From an uncultured Bacteroidales bacterium (GTDB taxonomy: Bacteria; Bacteroidota; Bacteroidia; Bacteroidales; Paludibacteraceae), in the NCBI GenBank assembly GCA_902800215.1, contig CADCDS010000012.1, forward strand, positions 1 through 64,000: a DNA stretch of 64,000 nt, in the 5' to 3' direction. A model generated the notes under the pieces. The model was not told where the DNA came from. It saw nothing but the letters and a program-made list of their open reading frames with translations, and did not search any database. This document shows, piece after piece, positions 41,949 through 49,691 of the stretch; the first letter of the stretch is position 1, and the number at the start of each line of letters is the position of its first letter. The position numbers and the translations under genes were made by a program.

Positions 41949-43893
41949 ATTTATGAATGAAATACGTCATTCCGACATTTTCTCTCATCTGCCTCAGATG
42001 CATTATATGCCGCGTTGGGGTGTGCTGTTGCTGGACTTGTTTCTGTGCACGATCGCTTTTTGGGTGAGTGTATGGATCGGTAGCGGTTTTTTCAACTACA
42101 TGAACGTAGGTGAAACCAGTTTATCCATCGGACTGCACTATCTGATTGTGATGGGAATGCAGTTGGTGATGTTCTGGGCGTTCCATACCTATTCGGGTAT
42201 TCTTCGTTATTCAACGTTTATTGACACGACGAAGGTGCTGTTATCGAATGTGATGACGGGTCTGGCGCTGGTAGCATTGAACTTGATTTTGGATAACACT
42301 TCGGGTAGCCATCCGTTATTAAACACCGTGATCGCTATCTATGTACCGATGTCGTTTGTGCTGCTGTTCACGTTGCGTGTGGGTGTCAAGACCTTGAGTG
42401 AGAACTTAGAACACAGTACAGGCAGTCCCCAGGTGATGATCTACGGCACGCAGACGGCTGGTGTTGCTATTGCCAAGATGCTAAGGGCGTCGGGTAATAA
42501 TCCTTACCGTCCGGTGGGCTTTATTGCCGATGAGAACGATCGTCACGGATATGACTTGGCGGGTTTGCATGTAAGGCCGTTGAATGAGTCGCTGTTTGCG
42601 TGGATGGAGAAGCAGGGTGTGAAACATGTGATTGTGTCTCCGTTAAAAATGAGGGCGCTAAATCCGGCGAAGGATTTGCAGATTTTTATTGATCACAATG
42701 TTCGCATTCTAACCACCCCGTATTTCACCCAAATGGACAATACGGACGAAATCGATGCCCAACGTATCGGTCGAATTGATGCGATTCATATTGAAGATTT
42801 GTTGGAGCGTCCACAGATCAACATTAATATGGAGAATGTGCGTCAGTTGATCCAGAAGCGAGTGGTGCTGGTGAGCGGTGCGGCAGGAAGTATCGGAAGT
42901 GAGTTGGTTCGTCAGATACAACAGTTTAAGCCGCAGGTGACGATCTTGTTAGAGATTGCGGAATCGCCGTTGCATGACCTGGCGTTGGATCTGAAAGAGC
43001 ATTTTCCGAAGTCCCGTTTCATACCGGTTATAGGCGATGTCCGAAACCGGGAACGCATGGAGCAGGTTTTTGGAGAGATGCGACCGGATATCGTTTTCCA
43101 TGCAGCCGCGTACAAGCATGTGCCGTTGATGGAGAGTTTTCCGAACGAAGCCATTCAGGCGAATGTGTTGGGAACGAAGAATATGGCGGATATGTCGGTT
43201 AAGTACGGCGTGCAACGCTTTGTGATGGTTTCGACGGACAAGGCAGTGAACCCGACGAATATCATGGGTGCCAGCAAGCGCATTGCGGAGATTTATGTGC
43301 AGTCGCTATTTAGGAAGTTGCAGAAAGAGAATCCGAACAGTACCAAATTCATCACGACGCGTTTCGGCAATGTGTTAGGCAGTAACGGTTCGGTGATACC
43401 CTTCTTCCGTAAGCAGATTGCGGCAGGCGGCCCGGTAACGGTGACTCATCCGGATATCATCCGTTATTTCATGACGATTCCGGAAGCTTGTTGTCTGGTG
43501 ATGGAAGCCGGTACGTTAGGTGAAGGCGGTGAAATCTTTGTTTTCGACATGGGTCAGCCGGTGAAGATTCTGGATTTGGCGCGTAATATGATTCGTCTGG
43601 CAGGCTATACACCGGAGAAAGATATCCGCATTGTGTTTACGGGTTTGAGACCGGGTGAGAAGCTGTACGAGGAATTGCTGAACCAAAAGGAGACGACTAT
43701 TCCTACGGCCAACGAGAAGATTATGGTAGCCAGAGTGCGTGAGTTTGAGTTTGACGAGGTAAGCAAGGCGGTGGATCAACTGATCGAGACGAGTCGTCAC
43801 TCCAAACCGTTCACGACGGTGACGCTGATGAAGAAGCTGGTGCCGGAATTTATCAGCAACAACTCTATTTATGAACAATTAGATCCTCAGTAA
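41938..43893 (+). CDS. CapD/FlaA1-like nucleotide-sugar epimerase/dehydratase, membrane-bound
   Basis: A 651-residue protein of the WbpM/PglF/CapD family, which acts on UDP-GlcNAc in surface glycan synthesis. Four N-terminal membrane helices (about 25-140) are followed by a CoA-binding-like Rossmann domain (PQVMIYGTQTAGVAIAKML) and the catalytic SDR domain with NAD motif VSGAAGSIGSELVRQ and the active-site stretch VSTDKAVNPTNIMGASKR. The ATG at 41938 overlaps the uvrA end by 11 bases; a second ATG at 41953 is equally possible. It opens the surface-glycan cluster. Confidence 0.92.
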   Translation: MANKFMNEIRHSDIFSHLPQMHYMPRWGVLLLDLFLCTIAFWVSVWIGSGFFNYMNVGETSLSIGLHYLIVMGMQLVMFWAFHTYSGILRYSTFIDTTKVLLSNVMTGLALVALNLILDNTSGSHPLLNTVIAIYVPMSFVLLFTLRVGVKTLSENLEHSTGSPQVMIYGTQTAGVAIAKMLRASGNNPYRPVGFIADENDRHGYDLAGLHVRPLNESLFAWMEKQGVKHVIVSPLKMRALNPAKDLQIFIDHNVRILTTPYFTQMDNTDEIDAQRIGRIDAIHIEDLLERPQININMENVRQLIQKRVVLVSGAAGSIGSELVRQIQQFKPQVTILLEIAESPLHDLALDLKEHFPKSRFIPVIGDVRNRERMEQVFGEMRPDIVFHAAAYKHVPLMESFPNEAIQANVLGTKNMADMSVKYGVQRFVMVSTDKAVNPTNIMGASKRIAEIYVQSLFRKLQKENPNSTKFITTRFGNVLGSNGSVIPFFRKQIAAGGPVTVTHPDIIRYFMTIPEACCLVMEAGTLGEGGEIFVFDMGQPVKILDLARNMIRLAGYTPEKDIRIVFTGLRPGEKLYEELLNQKETTIPTANEKIMVARVREFEFDEVSKAVDQLIETSRHSKPFTTVTLMKKLVPEFISNNSIYEQLDPQ

Positions 43894-44972
43894 TGCAAGA
43901 TTTTTTTCTATCTCATAGTTATCTGATCGGACTTGTCAGTTTTCTGTTAGGCTGGCTGGGTATGCCGTTGGTTATTCGCATTGCCAAAGCGAAAGGTTTT
44001 GTGGTACGACCGAACAAACGAATGAGTCACACCGGTGAAGTTCCGAATATCGGAGGCCTGAATATCTGTTTCAGTTTTATTTTGAGTTACCTGCTGTTTG
44101 AGTTTAACCAGTTGGACCAAAACCAGTTCTTCTTAATTGGTCTCTTTGCCATTATGGCCGTGGGGTTCATCGACGATGTGCTGGTACTTACTCCGTTGGC
44201 CAAACTGATCGGAGAGACCTTAGCGGGTATTGCGTTAATCGGTTTTGCGGATTTGCGGATCACGCATTTGCATGGTCTGTTCGGTATCGGCGAGATCGGT
44301 ATCGTACCGAGTTATCTGATCTCGTTTTTTATCCTGATAGCTATTATCAATGCCGTGAATCTGATAGACGGTATTGACGGTTTAGCGAGTGGGTTGGGTA
44401 TCTTGTACTGCCTGTTTTTTGCCACCTATTTCGGTTTGGCCGGTGACACAAGCTGGTCTATTCTCGGTATCTGTATGATCGGTGCTTTGGCGGTATTCTT
44501 TATTTATAATGTGTTTGGCCGCAGGGGAAAGATCTTCATGGGTGATTCCGGCAGTTTGTTGTTAGGCTATCTGTTGACAGCATTTGTTTTTCACTTATGC
44601 GAGGTGAATGCGTATGGAGAAGTGCCGGCTTGGTTACATATGCAGGCTGCGCCGGCGGTATCTATCTGCGTTCTCACTATTCCTATTTTTGATACTATTC
44701 GCGTCAGCATCACACGACTGAAGAAACACCGCAGTCCCTTCCAGCCGGACAAGAACCATATTCACCATCTGTTGCTGAGTACGGGTTTGAATCACCTGCA
44801 AACGACTTGTGTGCTGTTGTCCGTGAGTGTGCTGTTTATCGGTTTGGCTATATTGGGATGCAATTGGAATATGTGGGTTTTGCTGATCGTTGACTTTAGT
44901 TTAGCGACCATACTTACCCTACTCTTGTGGCGTGTGATTAACAAAAAACTTTACGGTCATGCTGAGCATTGA
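43893..44972 (+). CDS. WecA/TagO-type undecaprenyl-phosphate sugar-1-phosphate transferase
   Basis: A 359-residue polytopic membrane enzyme starting glycan assembly on undecaprenyl phosphate. About 10-11 helices; conserved motifs RPNKRMSHTGEVPNIGG, the metal-binding GFIDDVL, NLIDGIDGLASG and FMGDSGSLLLG, and the HHLLLSTG loop. These match the WecA/RgpG branch rather than MraY. One base overlaps the previous gene. With the CapD-like protein it defines the initiating sugar of a surface polymer or glycoprotein glycan. Confidence 0.93.
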   Translation: MQDFFLSHSYLIGLVSFLLGWLGMPLVIRIAKAKGFVVRPNKRMSHTGEVPNIGGLNICFSFILSYLLFEFNQLDQNQFFLIGLFAIMAVGFIDDVLVLTPLAKLIGETLAGIALIGFADLRITHLHGLFGIGEIGIVPSYLISFFILIAIINAVNLIDGIDGLASGLGILYCLFFATYFGLAGDTSWSILGICMIGALAVFFIYNVFGRRGKIFMGDSGSLLLGYLLTAFVFHLCEVNAYGEVPAWLHMQAAPAVSICVLTIPIFDTIRVSITRLKKHRSPFQPDKNHIHHLLLSTGLNHLQTTCVLLSVSVLFIGLAILGCNWNMWVLLIVDFSLATILTLLLWRVINKKLYGHAEH

Positions 44973-46767
44973 ACATCTGTCGATGGAGTTCTCCTCCCGT
45001 CCGGTATTGGATGATATCACGTTCCTCATCAACCGCAAGGAACGCATTGCGCTGGTGGGGAAGAACGGAGCCGGGAAGACGACGCTGTTGCGTCTTATTG
45101 CCGGTGAATACCAGCCGACAGCCGGACGGATCAGTAAGGAGAGCGACATGACAATAGGATACCTGCCGCAGATGATGTTGTTTCAAGATGACCGCACGCT
45201 GAAGGAAGAGACGATGACCGTTTTCAATGGAGAAGACGAGGCTCGGTTCATCGCCGAAATGGACCGTACAATTATCGGTTTGGGATTTGAGCGGAAGGAT
45301 TTTGGCAGACCCTGTTCGGAGTTCTCCGGTGGATGGCGAATGCGTATTGAGTTAGCAAAGATTCTGTTGAGACATCCGGATCTGTTGCTGTTAGACGAGC
45401 CGACGAACCACTTGGATATCGAGTCCATACAATGGTTAGAGGATTTTTTGAAGAGCAGTCCGTCGGCTGTGCTGATGGTGAGTCACGACCGGGCGTTTAT
45501 CGATAATGTGTGCGGTAGGACGATCGAGATCACCTTAGGGCGGATATACGATTATAATGTCAACTACAGCCGATTTGTTGAACTGCGAAAAGAGCGTCAT
45601 GAGCAGCAAGTGAGAGCGTACCAGAATCAGCAGAAGATGATTCAGGACACGGAGGAGTTTATTGAGCGTTTCCGTTATAAAGCGACCAAGGCGGTACAGG
45701 TGCAAAGCCGAATCAAGCAGTTGGAGAAACTGGAACGGCTGGAAGTGGATTTAGAGGACACATCCCGTTTGAACCTTCGTTTTCCGCCGGCACCGAGAAG
45801 CGGTGATTTTCCGCTCATCGTGGAAGATCTGAGAAAAGACTTCGGGGAACATAACGTGTTTCATGACGTGACGTTTACGATACGAAGGGGCGAGAAAGTG
45901 GCTTTTGTGGGTAAGAACGGAGAAGGTAAATCGACGCTCGTCAAATGTATCATGGGACAGTTGGACTACTTGGGAAACTTGAAGATCGGTCATAACGTGA
46001 AGATCGGTTATTTTGCGCAGAACCAAGCGGCTATGTTGGATGAAGACAAGACGGTTTTTGAGACCATTGACTATGTTGCCGTAGGAGATATCCGCACAAA
46101 AATACGCGATATACTCGGTGCGTTTATGTTCGGCGGCGAAGCGTCCGACAAAAAAGTCAAAGTTCTCAGCGGAGGAGAACGTAGCCGTCTGGCGATGATA
46201 CGGTTGTTACTCGAACCCTGCAACGTACTCATTCTCGATGAGCCCACCAACCACTTGGACATGCAGTCCAAAGATGTACTGAAAACGGCCCTTCAGGCCT
46301 TCGATGGCACTCTTATATGCGTCAGTCACGACCGTGATTTCCTCAACGGACTCGTCACCAAAGTGTATGAATTCGGCGGAGGACGCGTCAAAGAGCACCT
46401 CGGTGGCATATACGATTTCCTGCGCACGAAAAAAATGACTAACCTCAATGAGTTAGAGATTAGGCAAAAAACTATTCTCACCGACGGTCAACCGACGGTC
46501 AACCGACAGTCAACGCCAAGATCACCCCAATCTGGTGCCTTGGACTATGCAGCCCAAAAAGCCGCAGCGGCAGAGAAACGCAAGAAAGAGCGGCAGATAG
46601 CCGAAACGGAAGACGCCATCACGGCCTTGGAGAACCAGCAGGCGGAGATAGAAGCATTGCTGGCCATCCCGGAAAATCAGACGCCGGAGATGTTTCAGAA
46701 ATACGAGACTATCAAACACCAAATAGAACAAAAGATTTACGAATGGGAGTTGTTAAGCGAAGAGTAG
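44959..46767 (+). CDS. ABC-F family ATPase (ribosome-associated)
   Basis: A 602-residue soluble protein with two ABC domains and no membrane part, the ABC-F layout: Walker A GKNGAGKTTLL and GKNGEGKSTLVK, signatures FSGGWRMRIELA and LSGGERSRLAMI, Walker B LLLLDEPTNHLDIES and VLILDEPTNHLDMQS, an interdomain linker helix (RKERHEQQVRAYQNQQ) and a C-terminal coiled coil from about 540. It overlaps the wecA-like gene by 14 bases. A linker at 46480-46512 consists of 11-base DNA repeats. Codon use changes near 46080: CTC and GTC become common where CTG, TTG and TTA prevailed before. Confidence 0.93.
   Translation: MLSIEHLSMEFSSRPVLDDITFLINRKERIALVGKNGAGKTTLLRLIAGEYQPTAGRISKESDMTIGYLPQMMLFQDDRTLKEETMTVFNGEDEARFIAEMDRTIIGLGFERKDFGRPCSEFSGGWRMRIELAKILLRHPDLLLLDEPTNHLDIESIQWLEDFLKSSPSAVLMVSHDRAFIDNVCGRTIEITLGRIYDYNVNYSRFVELRKERHEQQVRAYQNQQKMIQDTEEFIERFRYKATKAVQVQSRIKQLEKLERLEVDLEDTSRLNLRFPPAPRSGDFPLIVEDLRKDFGEHNVFHDVTFTIRRGEKVAFVGKNGEGKSTLVKCIMGQLDYLGNLKIGHNVKIGYFAQNQAAMLDEDKTVFETIDYVAVGDIRTKIRDILGAFMFGGEASDKKVKVLSGGERSRLAMIRLLLEPCNVLILDEPTNHLDMQSKDVLKTALQAFDGTLICVSHDRDFLNGLVTKVYEFGGGRVKEHLGGIYDFLRTKKMTNLNELEIRQKTILTDGQPTVNRQSTPRSPQSGALDYAAQKAAAAEKRKKERQIAETEDAITALENQQAEIEALLAIPENQTPEMFQKYETIKHQIEQKIYEWELLSEE
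46480..46512 (+). repeat. Eleven-base direct repeat, three units, inside the ABC-F gene
   Basis: ACCGACGGTCA twice and ACCGACAGTCA once, encoding TDGQPTVNRQST between the second ATPase domain and the C-terminal coiled coil. Confidence 0.85.
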
Positions 46768-47924
46768 AAGAGATCGTGGAATATATCCTCACGTGGCTCT
46801 GTTACGGGGATGCTCAAGCGGCATCCCGTGTAGCGTACACCAATGACGAGCGCGCATTGGAGGATCACGATGTGATTATTATTCCGAACGGTCGGTTAGG
46901 CAATAGTATCGTATTGCCGGAGTTCAGTGCGGCCAAAGTGGAACAACCGGCGAAAGGCAAGGCCATAATCCGCACCGACATTGTGTACAACACGTTCTTC
47001 TTCATCTCCCGTGCGGAAGAGACATACCAGACGGAGCGTGACGAGCATAATCGGTTTCTGGCAAAATACTCGTGCTTAGGAAACAACAACCGCCTGCAGA
47101 TACCGATGCTGGATGAGCATGCCCGACTGCTGCTGAAATTACTGAACGAACCGCTGCCACAACCGGGTTTCAACACCGTTTACCTGACCCATGACATCGA
47201 TGCTATCACGCAATATCGTCATCTGCGCGGTGCGATAGGCGGTATCCGGAGAGGAGAACGAAAAGCGGTGTGGGCGGCCTTACGGGATATCCATAAAGAT
47301 CCGTTATATACCTTCCCTTGGATGGTTCGGCAAGATGCCAGAGTAAAGGATGCTAAAGTGCTCTATTTTGTTAAAGAGACCAAAGGAAAGGGCTATGACT
47401 ATCCGCAATATAACCTGCACGGACAGGATTTCACCCGCCTGCAACAGATGTTATTGGACAAGGGAGCAGCGTTTGGAATTCACGCCAGTTATTATGGTGA
47501 TCTAAAAGCGATAGACTACCGGCTCAACAACATCAAACACACCTACCACCGTGCCCATTACCTGACCGGAAACATCCGACAGATGCAGAAGTTGGTTTCC
47601 GCCGGTTTTACAGATGATTTCACAATGGGTTTTGCGGATGAAGCCGGATTCCGCTTACAGACCACTCGTGCCGTCCGGTGGATCGATCCCGTCAAAATGC
47701 GGTTGACGAATCTTACTCTTCATCCACTTATTATCATGGATACAACACTTAGTAACACCAACTACATGCACCTGGATGAGGAAGAAGCGTATTTCTTATG
47801 CGAACGGTTGATAGACAAAGTGCGCATGCATCACGGTGACTTGTGTCTGTTGTGGCATAATAGCAGTTTTACACCCGATACGTATCATAAATCCTTGTAT
47901 GCAAAGGTTATTAATTGTATCTGA
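46743..47924 (+). CDS. Polysaccharide-deacetylase-like protein
   Basis: A 393-residue protein whose second half resembles a NodB-type deacetylase as found in Bacteroidales glycan clusters. YLTHDIDAI corresponds to the first motif (catalytic and metal Asp), FGIHASYYGD to the metal-His motif, FADEAGFRLQT to a later strand and LLWHNSSFTPDTYHKSLY to the last motif. The second His of the usual H-x3-H motif is not evident, so metal binding may differ or the enzyme may be inactive. No signal peptide. Overlaps the ABC-F gene by 25 bases and the GT4 gene by 26. Confidence 0.75.
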   Translation: MGVVKRRVEEIVEYILTWLCYGDAQAASRVAYTNDERALEDHDVIIIPNGRLGNSIVLPEFSAAKVEQPAKGKAIIRTDIVYNTFFFISRAEETYQTERDEHNRFLAKYSCLGNNNRLQIPMLDEHARLLLKLLNEPLPQPGFNTVYLTHDIDAITQYRHLRGAIGGIRRGERKAVWAALRDIHKDPLYTFPWMVRQDARVKDAKVLYFVKETKGKGYDYPQYNLHGQDFTRLQQMLLDKGAAFGIHASYYGDLKAIDYRLNNIKHTYHRAHYLTGNIRQMQKLVSAGFTDDFTMGFADEAGFRLQTTRAVRWIDPVKMRLTNLTLHPLIIMDTTLSNTNYMHLDEEEAYFLCERLIDKVRMHHGDLCLLWHNSSFTPDTYHKSLYAKVINCI

Positions 47925-48984
47925 TCCACCTGCCAAACCGGGTTATTTACCCCGTTTGCGATATCTGTGCGACTATCTCGTGCGGAAAGGGTATGACGTG
48001 ACCTTACTGACGGAGGCGTACCAGGAGTTGCCGTTTGCGCACACCTACCCTATTGAGCAGATCAAGATGTACAACGGATCGGCGTTTGATTGGTTTATAA
48101 AGACCGTTTGGACGCTCATCACCGACTGGCACAACCGTGTTTTTGCCCAACGGGCGTTGGCGAAAATGGAAGGAAGATATGATGTGGTGGTATGTACCGC
48201 GTTCAATGATTTTCCTTTGGGAGCGGCCCAACGAATCGCTAAAGCATGGGGAGTTCCTTTGATATGCGACATACGCGATTTGGACGAGCAGGTGGATGAC
48301 TCAACGTATCAGTACAAGCATCAGAATAAATGGTTGATGCCTTTTAGAAGGCTATACCGTGCCGTGCATATCCGCAGAAGAAATAGGGTCTTGCGGTCAG
48401 CGGATGCCGTGACGACCGTTTCTCAATGGCATGCGGATTTCATCAAACCGTTGAATAGCAATGTGCATGTGGTGTATAACGGATATGATCCGACGGTATT
48501 CTATCCTCAAGATACACCTACCGACACGTTCCGTGTTTCATATATCGGCAGTCTATCGGCTTGGCAACGTCCGGCATTGGAGAAGATACAAGCGGTAACG
48601 GAAGTGGATTTACATACTCCGACACAAGCGCCTGTCTCGTTTGACAAGATGGGTAATGCCATTCGGCAAAGTAGCGTGATGGTGGTACTGACAGACACCC
48701 ATACGCATGGGATGCTGACCACTAAGTTCTATGAAGCCTTAGGATGCGAAAAACCAATCTTATGTGTGCCGTCAGACGAAGGGGAGTTGGCGCAGATGAT
48801 TGCGTACACTCAAGCCGGGATTGCGACGAACGATACGGAAAAGATACAGGCCTTTATCGATGAGCAATATAAGGAATGGAAGGCCAAAGGCTACACCAGA
48901 CAGCAGACCATGCATCGGGAACAGTTCTCCCGGGAGACGCAATGCGAACTTTTTGAACAAATCCTAAAAACCGTTATCCCATGA
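47899..48984 (+). CDS. Glycosyltransferase, GT4-like (GT-B fold)
   Basis: A 361-residue protein starting MQRLLIVSDPPAKPGYLPRLRYL, which has the classical open of a GT-B enzyme with an N-terminal Rossmann half. The C-terminal half shows HVVYNGYDPTVFYP, VSYIGSLSAWQRP and KFYEALGCEKPILCVPSDEG, where the Glu-containing loop binds the nucleotide sugar. The start at 47899 is chosen because the upstream in-frame extension is the coding end of the preceding gene. It overlaps the next GT2 gene by four bases. Confidence 0.85.
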   Translation: MQRLLIVSDPPAKPGYLPRLRYLCDYLVRKGYDVTLLTEAYQELPFAHTYPIEQIKMYNGSAFDWFIKTVWTLITDWHNRVFAQRALAKMEGRYDVVVCTAFNDFPLGAAQRIAKAWGVPLICDIRDLDEQVDDSTYQYKHQNKWLMPFRRLYRAVHIRRRNRVLRSADAVTTVSQWHADFIKPLNSNVHVVYNGYDPTVFYPQDTPTDTFRVSYIGSLSAWQRPALEKIQAVTEVDLHTPTQAPVSFDKMGNAIRQSSVMVVLTDTHTHGMLTTKFYEALGCEKPILCVPSDEGELAQMIAYTQAGIATNDTEKIQAFIDEQYKEWKAKGYTRQQTMHREQFSRETQCELFEQILKTVIP

Positions 48985-49691
48985 TTAGCATTATCGTTCC
49001 TATCTATAACGCGGCAAGCTATCTGAACGAATGCGTAGATAGTCTGTTGATGCAGACGGAGCAAGATCTGCAGATCATCCTTGTGGATGACGGTAGTTTG
49101 GATAACAGTCCGGCGCTGGCTCAACGTTATGCAGCAAAAGACCGACGCGTTGAGTTGCATACCATCCCTCATGCAGGGCAGTCGGCAGCACGCAATGAAG
49201 GTCTGAAACATGTCAAAGGGGAGTTTGTTGCTTTTGTTGACGCCGATGACCGTCTGGCACCCGAATGGTGTGCTCGGCATCTCAAAGCGATTGAGGGAGT
49301 ACAATACGTGCAAAGCGGATACCGAAGATGCAAGCAGGAGGAAGTCAGTCGACCTAACTATCCGTGCAATGCCTATCAGTTCACATCGCCCTGCATGCGT
49401 TTGTATCGTCGGGAAGCAATAGAGAAATTGCGTTTCACCGAAGGGATGATTTATGAAGATGTGCTGTGGTCCGTCGATCTGTGGCTCAGCGGTGCAGTGT
49501 GCCGTAAGATCCGCTATGCCGGCTATCTCTACACCCTCAATCCGAAGAGCACCACGTCTCAACGGCATCCCGAAGCCGAAAAACGGGTGTTCGGAGAACT
49601 TAGAAAACGTGTAGACAAAGCTTCACGTAAAGGGAAATGGATCCTTTTTTACACCCTTATACGATTGAAAATTCATTTTTTGTTATCATGA
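48981..49691 (+). CDS. Glycosyltransferase, GT2 family
   Basis: A 236-residue GT-A enzyme: SIIVPIYNAASYLNECVDSLL and IILVDDGSLDNSP at the start, then ARNEGLKHVKGEFVAFVDADDRL with the DxD metal motif (DAD). It is short for the family (usually 250-330) and lacks a C-terminal membrane segment, so its last part is reduced. The stop overlaps the PL9 lyase start (ATGA). Confidence 0.9.
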   Translation: MISIIVPIYNAASYLNECVDSLLMQTEQDLQIILVDDGSLDNSPALAQRYAAKDRRVELHTIPHAGQSAARNEGLKHVKGEFVAFVDADDRLAPEWCARHLKAIEGVQYVQSGYRRCKQEEVSRPNYPCNAYQFTSPCMRLYRREAIEKLRFTEGMIYEDVLWSVDLWLSGAVCRKIRYAGYLYTLNPKSTTSQRHPEAEKRVFGELRKRVDKASRKGKWILFYTLIRLKIHFLLS

